From assembly GCA_023387375.1 (NCBI GenBank), contig JAEWIE010000051.1, positions 1 to 7,974 of the forward strand: a stretch of DNA of 7,974 bases, read 5' to 3'. Below, piece by piece: positions 1 through 5,565 of the stretch. Each line of letters begins with the position of its first letter. The stretch's first letter is position 1. Origin of the DNA: Bacteroidota bacterium. GTDB lineage: Bacteria; Bacteroidota; Bacteroidia; Flavobacteriales; Weeksellaceae. The notes beneath the pieces are model-generated. The model did not search any database. It was not told the DNA's origin and saw nothing but the letters and a program-made list of their open reading frames with translations. Both the position numbers and the translations under genes were made by a program.

Positions 1-995
1 TAGATCAGTACTTTGGAACAAGAGAACTTCCACAACTACTAAAACAATTAGGCGCCGATTACAAGCATGAACTAGTAGGAGAGCGTTTAACCACAACTCC
101 AAAGCATTTTGCTTATCTGAAGATTTCAGAAGGGTGTGATCGTCCTTGTTCTTTCTGTGCAATCCCCTTAATGAGAGGTGGACATCAATCCAAGACGATC
201 CAAGATCTAGTGAAAGAAGCACAAGGCCTAGCCAAAAAAGGAACGAAAGAACTTATCTTGATTGCGCAAGATTTGACTTACTATGGTCTTGATATCTATA
301 AGCGTAGAGCTCTAGCGGATCTATTGAAAGAATTAGTGAAGGTAGAGGGGATTGAGTGGATTCGTTTGCATTACGCATTTCCAACTGGTTTCCCAGAAGA
401 TGTACTTGAGGTAATCAAGAATGAGCCTAAAGTATGTAACTATATTGACATTCCTCTTCAGCATATTAACTCTGATTTATTAAAGTCCATGAAGCGTGGA
501 ACCACGCATGAAAAGACAGATGCACTATTAGCCAAATTTAGAGAACTTGTTCCGGATATGGCAATTCGTACGACTTTAATCGTGGGATATCCAGGAGAAA
601 CACAGGCGCGTTTTGACGAGATGAAAGAGTGGGTTAAATACCAACGATTTGATCGCCTAGGATGTTTTACTTATTCTCACGAAGAAAACACATCGGCTTA
701 CCAATTAGAGGACGATGTGCCTCAAGAAGTAAAAGACCAAAGAGTAGAAGAAATCATGGCACTTCAAAGCCAAATCTCTTGGGAAAAGAACCAAGAAAAG
801 ATTGGACAGATCTTCAAAGTCTTATTTGACCGAAAAGAAGGAGAATACTTTGTGGGACGTACCGAGTTTGATTCCCCAGACGTAGACAATACAGTTCTTG
901 TTTCTGCGAAAGACACCTATATATCCGTAGGAGATTTTGCAAACGTGAAAATTACTTCTGCAGAAGAATTTGATCTTTACGGAGAACTTGTATAA
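1..995 (+). CDS. rimO: Ribosomal protein uS12 methylthiotransferase RimO (5'-truncated by window edge)
   Basis: RimO is a radical-SAM enzyme that adds a methylthio group to the conserved aspartate of ribosomal protein uS12, using S-adenosylmethionine and two 4Fe-4S clusters, in the cytosol. The frame is open from base 3, so the gene enters from outside the window and roughly the first quarter of the protein is missing. Visible parts, in order: the tail of the N-terminal MTTase domain (YFGTRELPQLL), the radical-SAM cluster motif CDRPCSFC with cysteine codons at 135, 147 and 156, the SAM-barrel segments AQDLTYYG, DIPLQHI and TLIVGYPGET, and a C-terminal TRAM domain ending DLYGELV. An ATG at 171 lies inside the domain, after the cysteine motif, so it is not the start. 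RimO is separated from the related MiaB by the overall match, especially the RLHYAFPTGFP and SHEENTSAY segments. The gene is intact here and is a housekeeping anchor for the island that follows. Confidence 0.96.
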   Translation, partial: DQYFGTRELPQLLKQLGADYKHELVGERLTTTPKHFAYLKISEGCDRPCSFCAIPLMRGGHQSKTIQDLVKEAQGLAKKGTKELILIAQDLTYYGLDIYKRRALADLLKELVKVEGIEWIRLHYAFPTGFPEDVLEVIKNEPKVCNYIDIPLQHINSDLLKSMKRGTTHEKTDALLAKFRELVPDMAIRTTLIVGYPGETQARFDEMKEWVKYQRFDRLGCFTYSHEENTSAYQLEDDVPQEVKDQRVEEIMALQSQISWEKNQEKIGQIFKVLFDRKEGEYFVGRTEFDSPDVDNTVLVSAKDTYISVGDFANVKITSAEEFDLYGELV

Positions 996-1016
996 GTTTT
1001 TGATTTAAAAAGATAG

Positions 1017-1050
1017 AAATGACGGCGCCCAGCGCCGTCATTTTAGTTTT
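1017..1050 (+). terminator. Intrinsic terminator of rimO
   Basis: A 12-bp perfect stem (1017-1028 paired with 1032-1043) with core GACGGCGC/GCGCCGTC and a 3-nt CCA loop is followed by TTTTAGTTTT. It starts 21 bases after the rimO stop. It is very GC-rich against AT-rich surroundings. A-rich bases precede it and T-rich bases follow it, so it may work in both directions. Confidence 0.9.
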
Positions 1051-1273
1051 GTATAAGTTACTACGGGAACGCTGTATTGAGCTAATACAGCTATTTCATC
1101 GAAAATGACAAATTATTCAGGAAGTGTAGGTTTTACTATAGGGAGTATGAAATCAGAAAAAGCTGTATCACTAAGCTTTGTCAACAATATACTATTATGT
1201 GTAAAGATGTTGAACTTTCTGCTTTAAATCTATTCAAGGGTGAACAAGGTTACATTTTTTTTAATGCATCACT
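1051..1273. other. Intergenic stretch with one hairpin, no gene seen
   Basis: No convincing coding frame lies between the rimO terminator and the first operator. The one structured element is a perfect inverted repeat, GCTGTATT (1071-1078) and AATACAGC (1084-1091), with a 5-nt loop and no T-run behind it. It may mark the boundary between conserved chromosome and inserted DNA, but that is a guess. Confidence 0.5.
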
Positions 1274-1291
1274 TATACCTCAAAAGGTATA
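1274..1291. promoter_or_regulatory. Operator 1 of the hipB array (TATACC-N6-GGTATA)
   Basis: The site has perfect 6-bp arms TATACC and GGTATA around a TCAAAA spacer, and the match extends to 8-bp arms (1273-1292) with a 4-nt centre. It is the first of three copies upstream of hipB. The total length of 18 bp and the arm pattern resemble the known E. coli HipB operator TATCC-N8-GGATA. Binding by the HipB encoded here is inferred. Confidence 0.8.
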
Positions 1292-1314
1292 ATCATACTT
1301 TTATATATTTTTTC

Positions 1315-1332
1315 TATACCCGAAATGGTATC
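1315..1332. promoter_or_regulatory. Operator 2 of the hipB array
   Basis: The site reads TATACC, spacer CGAAAT, GGTATC. Five of the six arm pairs are kept, with the last base changed from A to C. It begins 41 bp after the start of operator 1, about four helical turns, which would place both sites on the same face of the DNA. Confidence 0.75.
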
Positions 1333-1348
1333 GTATCAAATTTTTACA

Positions 1349-1356
1349 TATATTTA
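1349..1356 (+). promoter_or_regulatory. Candidate -7 promoter box for hipBST
   Basis: TATATTTA matches the Bacteroidota -7 consensus TAnnTTTG at all but the last base. It ends 20 bases before the hipB start codon, the same distance seen for the cleaner TATATTTG box of the ATPase gene in this window. Operator 3 overlaps it by two bases, so a bound repressor would block it. No clear -33 TTTG is visible. Confidence 0.35.
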
Positions 1357-1372
1357 TACCAGTAAAGGTATA
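1355..1372. promoter_or_regulatory. Operator 3 of the hipB array, over the hipB leader
   Basis: TATACC, spacer AGTAAA, GGTATA, with perfect arms. It begins 40 bp after operator 2 and ends 3 bases before the hipB ATG at 1376. It covers the likely transcription start, and its right half includes the only Shine-Dalgarno-like bases (AAGG, 1365-1368). Occupancy should shut off the operon. Confidence 0.8.
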
Positions 1373-1375
1373 GCT

Positions 1376-1579
1376 ATGGATTCAATACGATTATTTGTAA
1401 AACAGAAACGCAAAGAACTAAAACTCACCCAAGAAGATTTAGCTTTAAATGCGGGTGTAGGCTTGCGTTTTGTACGTGATTTGGAACAGGGAAAGAAAAC
1501 GCTTCGCTTGGATAAAGTAAATGATGTGTTGGCATTGTTCGGTAAAGAAGTTGGTGTAATAGACAAAATCCGAGAATAA
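1376..1579 (+). CDS. hipB: HipB-like HTH transcriptional repressor of a tripartite HipBST-type module
   Basis: A 67-residue XRE/Cro-type helix-turn-helix protein, expected to bind DNA as a dimer and to repress its own operon. The HTH spans about residues 4-57, with LTQEDLALNAGV as helix 2 and turn and LRFVRDLEQGK as the recognition region. The C-terminus is very short (GVIDKIRE), as in small HipB proteins. An ATG at 1325 in the same frame would add 17 residues, but that stretch runs through operators 2 and 3 and reads as non-coding (VSYQIFTYIYTSKGIA), so 1376 is preferred. The stop codon TAA overlaps the hipS ATG by one base (TAATG), giving tight coupling. Three palindromes upstream argue for autoregulation. 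In HipBST systems HipB mainly represses and adds to neutralisation, while HipS is the direct kinase inhibitor. That division of work is inferred here. Confidence 0.88.
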   Translation: MDSIRLFVKQKRKELKLTQEDLALNAGVGLRFVRDLEQGKKTLRLDKVNDVLALFGKEVGVIDKIRE

Positions 1580-1911
1580 TGGCACGACAGGCAAAAATAT
1601 ATTTTCAGAATCAATTAGCCGGTATTCTGGTTGAGGGCGATAATGGGTATACATTCCATTATGAAAAGGATTACTTGGACAGTTCTGACCCAAAAGCAAT
1701 CAGTCTAACATTGCCTCTTTCACAAAACACCTATCATAACAAGGTTTTATTTCCTTTTTTTGATGGTCTAATTCCCGAAGGTTGGTTATTAGAAATAGGT
1801 GAAAAACATTGGAAACTCAACCCACGCGACCGCTATGAATTATTAATCAATTTATGCAGAGATACTATTGGAGCTGTTTCTGTATATCCAATGGATGAAA
1901 ATCATGAGTAA
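1579..1911 (+). CDS. hipS: HipS-like antitoxin: stand-alone HipA N-subdomain 1 (Couple_hipA) protein
   Basis: A 110-residue protein equal to the first subdomain of HipA (the Couple_hipA region) but encoded as its own gene. Family signs are the N-terminal strands KIYFQNQLAGILVE, YTFHYEKDYL, ISLTLPLSQNTY, the diagnostic loop FPFFDGLIPEGWLLE (residues 58-72), and the closing CRDTIGAVSVYP. In described HipBST systems this small protein is the true antitoxin. It docks on the kinase where the N-subdomain sits in ordinary HipA and holds it inactive, and a tryptophan is reported to matter. W69 in the conserved loop is a candidate equivalent. It starts at the ATG overlapping the hipB stop by one base and ends in an 8-base overlap (ATGAGTAA) with the kinase gene, so all three are probably made from one coupled mRNA. 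The separate reading frame looks natural rather than a frameshifted hipA, because the kinase has its own start and an N-terminal extension. Confidence 0.87.
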   Translation: MARQAKIYFQNQLAGILVEGDNGYTFHYEKDYLDSSDPKAISLTLPLSQNTYHNKVLFPFFDGLIPEGWLLEIGEKHWKLNPRDRYELLINLCRDTIGAVSVYPMDENHE

Positions 1912-2830
1912 TTGTTTATTTTGCTATCACCCTCTAGAAACAGGTGAATATCACCCTGCTTGCTGCAAGAAATTCTTTGGTACAAGCCAAGCTCCTGCTT
2001 TGGAATTAGACCGAGAAAAGTTAAATCAACTAGCTCAAATTAGGGTAAATGAGCGATTGGCTTTAACAGGTGTTCAGCCTAAAATATCATTGAGTTTAAA
2101 TAACGAGGACGGCAATAAACAATTGACCTTAGTGGGTTTATGGGGCGATTATATCTTAAAACCACAATCTACCGATTTTGCTTTTATGCCAGAAGTTGAA
2201 GATTTGACTATGCATTTGGCGAAGTTATTTAAGATTGACACAGCTCAGCATACTTTAATTCGAACTTCCACTGGTGAACTCGCTTATATTACTAAACGTT
2301 TTGATCGAGCGAACGGTAAGAAACTCCACGTTGAAGATTTATGTCAGTTATCTGAATTGCTAACGGAGCAAAAATATAAAAGTTCTTACGAGCGAGTGGG
2401 AAAGATTATCAAGCAATACGCTACCAATTCAGGATTGGATGCGATTAAATATTTTAGATTAGTCTTATTTTCTTTTTTAACAGGCAATAAAGATATGCAC
2501 CTGAAAAACTTTTCGTTGATGCATACCGACAGAGGTATTTTGTTTTCCCCAGCTTATGATTTGTTGAATGTAAATCTCATTTACCCAGACGATAAAGAGG
2601 ATTTAGCTTTGACTTTATGTGGACGGAAACGAAAAATAAAACGTTCTGATTTTGACCAATTTGCCATAAGTTTAGGGCTTACCGTTATTGTTCGAGATAA
2701 TATCTATAAAGATTTTTCTAAACAACTTAACAAAGTTTACGATTTGATTAAAAGAAGTTTTTTGACAGATGAATATAAGCAAGGATATATTCAGATTTAT
2801 GAGAGTAAATTGAAGCAAATAGGAATTTAA
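1904..2830 (+). CDS. hipT: HipT-like serine/threonine kinase toxin (core HipA-fold kinase)
   Basis: A 308-residue HipA-family kinase lacking N-subdomain 1, which is the neighbouring HipS-like gene. Kinase landmarks are the Gly-rich loop ALTGVQPKISL (53-63), the ATP lysine in DYILKPQ (K86), the catalytic loop GNKDMHLKNFS (D197, N202) and the DFG-like metal aspartate in SPAYDLLN (D219). All key residues are present, so the kinase should be active. The position of the S-I-S autophosphorylation motif recalled from E. coli HipT is A53-L54-T55 here, leaving only Thr55. The first 21 residues hold C4xxC7 and H17xxC20C21, a zinc-knuckle-like cluster. The ATG at 1904 is chosen because it begins this cluster and overlaps the hipS stop; the 12 codons upstream in frame lie inside hipS. 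Known relatives phosphorylate aminoacyl-tRNA synthetases (HipA GltX, HipT TrpS) and stop translation. The target here is unknown. Confidence 0.88.
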   Translation: MSNCLFCYHPLETGEYHPACCKKFFGTSQAPALELDREKLNQLAQIRVNERLALTGVQPKISLSLNNEDGNKQLTLVGLWGDYILKPQSTDFAFMPEVEDLTMHLAKLFKIDTAQHTLIRTSTGELAYITKRFDRANGKKLHVEDLCQLSELLTEQKYKSSYERVGKIIKQYATNSGLDAIKYFRLVLFSFLTGNKDMHLKNFSLMHTDRGILFSPAYDLLNVNLIYPDDKEDLALTLCGRKRKIKRSDFDQFAISLGLTVIVRDNIYKDFSKQLNKVYDLIKRSFLTDEYKQGYIQIYESKLKQIGI

Positions 2831-2865
2831 TTTTTTTATTTAAGCCTATCAAGCCTAAATTGATT

Positions 2866-2893
2866 TTAATTTACTACGATAATTAAGTTTTTT
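2866..2893 (+). terminator. Weak candidate terminator after hipT
   Basis: A 6-bp AT-only stem, TTAATT (2866-2871) and AATTAA (2881-2886), is followed by GTTTTTT. It is 36 bases after the hipT stop. The stem is too weak to be sure of. No stronger hairpin follows the operon. Confidence 0.3.
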
Positions 2894-2908
2894 GAAATGC
2901 TTTTTTAG

Positions 2909-3066
2909 TTTTTATATGAATTTCAGCACGTATCTAGAAATTCAAATTTATATGAATTAGCCTTAATTTTATTAGGAAAAGATAGCCCTCAAGTAGCACT
3001 CTCAGAATTACAAGGTAATAATGATGTTTACGAAAAAGAAAATAAAGAGTTGATAATCAATGTAAT
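2909..3066 (+). pseudogene. Possible fragment of an unidentified gene, cut by the IS66 remnant
   Basis: The plus frame is open from just after a TAG at 2906-2908 and reads like protein for about 52 codons: SNLYELALILLGKDSPQVAL, then SELQGNNDVYEKENKELIIN. No ATG start lies in this frame. Near 3067 the DNA changes into the 3' end of a minus-strand IS66 tnpB, and the plus frame continues through it by chance until 3298. It looks like an internal piece of a gene that lost both ends. I do not recognise the family. Chance reading in AT-rich DNA is the alternative. Confidence 0.3.
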
Positions 3067-3067
3067 A

Positions 3068-3346
3068 TTAGCGTATCCCTTCGGTGAAAAGGACAGGCTG
3101 TGCCCAGGATGTTTTGATCTTTTCAGAAGTGGGGTTAGAAAGGCAGAAGGCTCCCTCCTCAAGTCTTTTTTGGTACAGCACGAAGCCGCGACCCTCCCAA
3201 TGCAGAAGCTTGGGCTAATTACGGCTACGGTTGATGAAAAGATAAACACTGCCATCCGCGGGATTCCTTTCAAGTTTGCCACTTACCAGTCCGCATAGGC
3301 CGTCGAACCCTTACAACATATCATACACCTTCTGATACAGATAACG
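3068..3346 (-). pseudogene. tnpB: Decayed IS66-family tnpB (ORF2) remnant
   Basis: Read on the minus strand, the frame gives RYLYQKVYDML, a stop, GFDGLCGLVSGKLERNPADG, SVYLFINRSRN, a stop, PKLLHWEGRGFVLYQKRLEE, and finally LFTEGIR with a natural stop at 3068-3070. This is the conserved body of the IS66 accessory protein TnpB (family pattern: RYYLY..PTDMRKGFDGLCGLV, NP..G.VYLFINR.R...KLL.WE..GFVLY.KRLE.G). In-frame stops at 3311-3313 (where the family has the DMRKGF arginine-lysine) and 3215-3217 show it is dead. The N-terminus is unclear: an ATG at 3370-3372 fits in position but is in another frame. The large transposase tnpC, normally next downstream (below 3060), is absent, and no tnpA was found upstream. 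No terminal inverted repeats were recognised. Only a scar of the element is left. The frames spanning it on the plus strand and in the other minus frame are shadows. Confidence 0.85.
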
Positions 3347-3573
3347 TTCTCTCTGCTCTCTTGAAACTGCATAATCTCTTCTTGCTAGTTCTGCATATCT
3401 TATTCTTCCAGCAAAAATTGTGGCTTATTTCTTAATTTTCAAATATGAGGTTGCTTGAGGGGGTACATTAAAACGAAGCTCTTGTAATTTTGTGTCGTTG
3501 ACGAACAATGAATGTATCAAGGTTTTGAAATTCTATTTTTGAAGAAATGATCAAATAGAGAATTGGGAAGGAA
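3347..3573. other. Non-coding or decayed stretch between IS66 remnant and broken antitoxin
   Basis: No frame of note was found on either strand. In the IS66 layout tnpA would lie here on the minus strand, but nothing matches it. A RelE/HigB-type toxin often precedes antitoxins like the next gene; no recognisable toxin was found in the 100 bases before it. The sequence is probably degraded remains of both. Confidence 0.4.
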
Positions 3574-3903
3574 ATGAAAACATACACATTTTACCAGCTA
3601 AAAGACTAATTCATTGGAAAGGTAGGAGTCTCTGAAAGAGACCTTTTTGGGTACGAGCTTCAAATGGATTTAATTGGTAAAGCCATTAAGCAAACACGAC
3701 AAGAAAGGTATTTAACACAATAAGAGTTAGGCAGACTCATTGGGGTTCAAAAATCCCAAATTTCGCGGCTTGAAAACAACGCCGGAAATGTTACTATGGA
3801 GACCTTGTTGAGCATTTTCAGAGCATTAAACGCAAAAGTAAAATTACAAGTCGGACGTTCCCATGCACAGCTCAACTTAGGAGAAAAGAAGGTCTTTAAT
3901 TAG
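3574..3903 (+). pseudogene. XRE/HigA-type antitoxin gene broken by two in-frame TAA codons
   Basis: One 109-codon frame from ATG 3574 (preceded by GGAAGGAA) to TAG 3901 reads MKTYTFYQLKD, stop, FIGKVGVSERDLFGYELQMD, LIGKAIKQTRQERYLTQ, stop, ELGRLIGVQKSQISRLENN and onwards to GEKKVFN. This matches a common Bacteroidota HTH antitoxin type with an N-terminal DKYIGKxGxxxRDxFExEL segment followed by an XRE helix-turn-helix (LTQEELG.LVGVQK.QISKLENN). Stops are at 3607-3609, where relatives have lysine (AAA to TAA), and 3721-3723, where they have glutamate (GAA to TAA). There is no frameshift, so decay is by point change only. The second stop falls inside the HTH, so an internal start such as ATG 3664 cannot rescue DNA binding. 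The usual toxin partner upstream is missing, which fits loss of selection on the antitoxin. Confidence 0.82.
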
Positions 3904-3949
3904 CTCTAAGCTGTACTAGCTGTGATTTTAGGATTACTGTGTTTTTCAT
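3896..3949 (-). CDS. Possible 17-residue mini-ORF downstream of hipA with a strong Shine-Dalgarno
   Basis: The minus strand carries AAAAGGAGG (3955-3963), then a 5-base spacer CAACA, ATG and 17 codons: MKNTVILKSQLVQLRAN, stop. The Shine-Dalgarno match is the strongest in the window, although Bacteroidota genes rarely rely on one. It starts 25 bases after the hipA stop and so could ride on the hipBA transcript. Its end overlaps the end of the broken antitoxin gene on the other strand by 8 bases. I do not recognise the peptide. It may be the start of a truncated gene, a small peptide, or chance. Confidence 0.3.
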   Translation of the reverse strand: MKNTVILKSQLVQLRAN

Positions 3950-3974
3950 TGTTGCCTCCTTTTCAAATCTTAGA

Positions 3975-5204
3975 TTAAAAAAATTTAATGCATCTGTTGA
4001 TTAAATCTCTATTGGATTTACTAACCCCCAGATCTTTAGATAGGCTGGGCCATTTGCGAAGGGCATGGCTTGTTTGTTCAATAACATTTGCTATGAACTC
4101 ATTAGATAATTTTGCTTCGTGTCCTAATTTAGTCAGATGTGTGGCTGTTATATTTCGAGCTTCTCCCATTACCATGGTGCTTTGTTCTCCGCCTGGTCCC
4201 GATGAAAAAGTAAGATCGTAAGCGGGAGACAATTTCCAATGTCCAAATTCATTCATTAAAAATGAAAAATTCTTGTCGTGGTCGTCTCTATTGTGCGCCA
4301 TAACATTGAAAACGGCTAAGCGAAACATTTTTTCTACTTCTCGTATATCTTTGGTTATGTATGCGGTCATTGATAAAAGATCTCCATAATCATGTGAAGG
4401 AAGCCGAAAATTACTATGAACTAGTCCACTGACCGTATGCATGTGAAAGCGTTTATTTCCATCCCTATCAAAACGCTTTGCAGCAAAATGGCCTCCGTTT
4501 TTTTGAGAAGGAAATAAATGGACCTTAGGCATATCAATTCCCGCATCTATTGCCATTAAAGCGTAAGCGTATTCGATTGTACCCGCATCTTTTCCGTCTG
4601 AAGAGTTTGCGAACTTCACGATCCAAGGCTCAAAATCATCGTTTAATAGATTTATACCATGCACTATGTTTTTTCTTTCGCTGTCCACTCCAATTAATGC
4701 CTTTGGTCTTGCACCAGCAGAAGAACCATTCAAAGCTAGTAGTTCCTCAATGACTTCGTCGGAATCCCCTTGCAAAACATCTGCAGATTGACTAGCTAAC
4801 AGGTCTAAGTTAATAGAATCCGTACCGCTTTCTAGGCTTTGATCAGGCTCGTAAACTAATGCGCCCATAGCGTTCAGCCCTACGTGTGCCAAGCGGTCTA
4901 GTGGTGAAATATCAGAAGGAGAAATTCCCTCCATACGAAGCATTCGATCGAAGAGTAACCTTCCCCAGCCATCAGGCAAGCTATCATTAAAAACACCAGC
5001 TAAACCTTCAAAAGGATTTCTTGGAAGTTCGCTTACACCGGACTGTAAAGGTAGTTTTATTGGAGATATTTCCAGGTTTCGTTTAAGGAATTCTTCATCA
5101 TACTCAAAATAGAGGACGCTATTATCATTGGCCAAACGTCCAACGGACCAAATTTCAGAACTGAAATTAAGTCCCACTTTTATTTCTTTGATGCCTGTTT
5201 TCAT
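3975..5204 (-). CDS. hipA: HipA serine/threonine-protein kinase toxin (full length)
   Basis: A 409-residue HipA kinase, close to the usual 400-440 of the family. The N-subdomain (Couple_hipA) covers about residues 10-120 with EISPIKLPLQSG and the loop FEGLAGVFNDSLPDGWGRLL. The kinase core (HipA_C) follows: Gly-rich loop GSSAGARPKAL (160-170), where S161 lines up with the autophosphorylated Ser150 of E. coli HipA; ATP lysine K197 in PWIVKFA; conserved AAKRFDRDG (241-249); catalytic loop HNRDDHDKNFS with D307 and N312; and metal aspartate D330 in SPAYD. Nothing essential is missing. HipA phosphorylates GltX in E. coli, blocking charging of tRNA-Glu and inducing the stringent response and dormancy; the target here is not known. 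The ATG overlaps the hipB stop (ATGA), so translation is coupled. It is only distantly related to the HipT-like kinase at 1904-2830. Confidence 0.93.
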   Translation of the reverse strand: MKTGIKEIKVGLNFSSEIWSVGRLANDNSVLYFEYDEEFLKRNLEISPIKLPLQSGVSELPRNPFEGLAGVFNDSLPDGWGRLLFDRMLRMEGISPSDISPLDRLAHVGLNAMGALVYEPDQSLESGTDSINLDLLASQSADVLQGDSDEVIEELLALNGSSAGARPKALIGVDSERKNIVHGINLLNDDFEPWIVKFANSSDGKDAGTIEYAYALMAIDAGIDMPKVHLFPSQKNGGHFAAKRFDRDGNKRFHMHTVSGLVHSNFRLPSHDYGDLLSMTAYITKDIREVEKMFRLAVFNVMAHNRDDHDKNFSFLMNEFGHWKLSPAYDLTFSSGPGGEQSTMVMGEARNITATHLTKLGHEAKLSNEFIANVIEQTSHALRKWPSLSKDLGVSKSNRDLINRCIKFF

Positions 5205-5506
5205 GTTCTTGTACCTCGTTTTTTCACTGACTTTTGTGCTGATTTTAATACATCATCAATAGATTTAAAATTTTGTGGCTTTGGTTTCAAAGCATCTACC
5301 ATTTCTTCTAATCCACCCACAACGGAAAGTAATTTTAGAAATGACTCCAAAGAGATTAAGCCGGTTTGCTCAAATTTTCTTAATGTAGATAGCGGAACAC
5401 CTGATCTTTCGGCCAAACCTTGCTGTGTAAGATCCATTTGCAAACGCCTTGCACGGACATTATCAGTTATTTTTTTTTGGATTCTTGAAAGAGGTAGAAA
5501 TATCAT
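5201..5506 (-). CDS. hipB: HipB-type HTH antitoxin/repressor of the hipBA module
   Basis: A 101-residue XRE-family protein. The HTH lies at about residues 13-70, with LTQQGLAERSGVPLSTLRKF containing helices 2 and 3 and EQTGLISLESFLKLLSVVGG completing the bundle. A basic tail (SAQKSVKKRGTRT) follows and may contact DNA or HipA. In hipBA modules HipB neutralises the HipA kinase by complex formation and represses the shared promoter. The gene is first in the operon and overlaps hipA by 4 bases (ATGA). The ATG at 5504-5506 is used; the next Met (residue 24) would cut into the HTH. It shows no obvious close similarity to the short HipB at 1376-1579, and its upstream region lacks the TATACC-N6-GGTATA sites, so the two modules probably do not cross-regulate through that site. 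Confidence 0.9.
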   Translation of the reverse strand: MIFLPLSRIQKKITDNVRARRLQMDLTQQGLAERSGVPLSTLRKFEQTGLISLESFLKLLSVVGGLEEMVDALKPKPQNFKSIDDVLKSAQKSVKKRGTRT

Positions 5507-5541
5507 TATAATGTTACTTGTGGTAGTTTAATCGCTTTAAT

Positions 5542-5554
5542 TACTATTATAGTA
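5542..5554. promoter_or_regulatory. Candidate operator of the hipBA module
   Basis: A 13-bp palindrome, TACTATTATAGTA, perfect about its central base, lies just downstream of the candidate -7 box for hipB. A second palindrome, CATTATAATG (5504-5513), spans the hipB start codon. Both are AT-rich, so chance occurrence is possible; position is the main argument. Confidence 0.4.
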
Positions 5555-5557
5555 TTA

Positions 5558-5565
5558 CAAATATA
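5558..5565 (-). promoter_or_regulatory. Candidate -7 promoter box for hipBA
   Basis: TATATTTG on the minus strand is an exact match to the Bacteroidota consensus TAnnTTTG and ends 52 bases before the hipB ATG. No clear TTTG is seen 17-23 bases upstream of it. Confidence 0.5.

Noticed and set aside
171..995. ATG at 171 as the start of rimO
   Set aside because: The frame is open to the window edge, and the catalytic cysteine motif lies upstream of this ATG.
1071..1091. Hairpin GCTGTATT/AATACAGC as a second terminator
   Set aside because: No T-run follows, and the strong rimO terminator is already present 20 bases upstream.
1325..1375. Upstream in-frame ATG adding 17 residues to the first HipB
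   Set aside because: The segment consists of operators 2 and 3 and the candidate -7 box, and its translation does not look like the family.
1868..1903. Upstream in-frame ATG for the HipT-like kinase
   Set aside because: It lies inside hipS coding sequence. The ATG at 1904 begins the cysteine cluster and forms a normal stop/start overlap.
1579..2830. hipS and hipT as one hipA gene broken by a frameshift
   Set aside because: The kinase has its own start, an N-terminal cysteine cluster absent from ordinary HipA linkers, and an 8-base coupling overlap. This is the known split HipBST design.
3028..3298. Two frames of about 82-84 codons, one per strand, over the IS66 remnant
   Set aside because: Both are out of frame with the recognisable TnpB reading and have no family match, so they are shadows of the dead gene.
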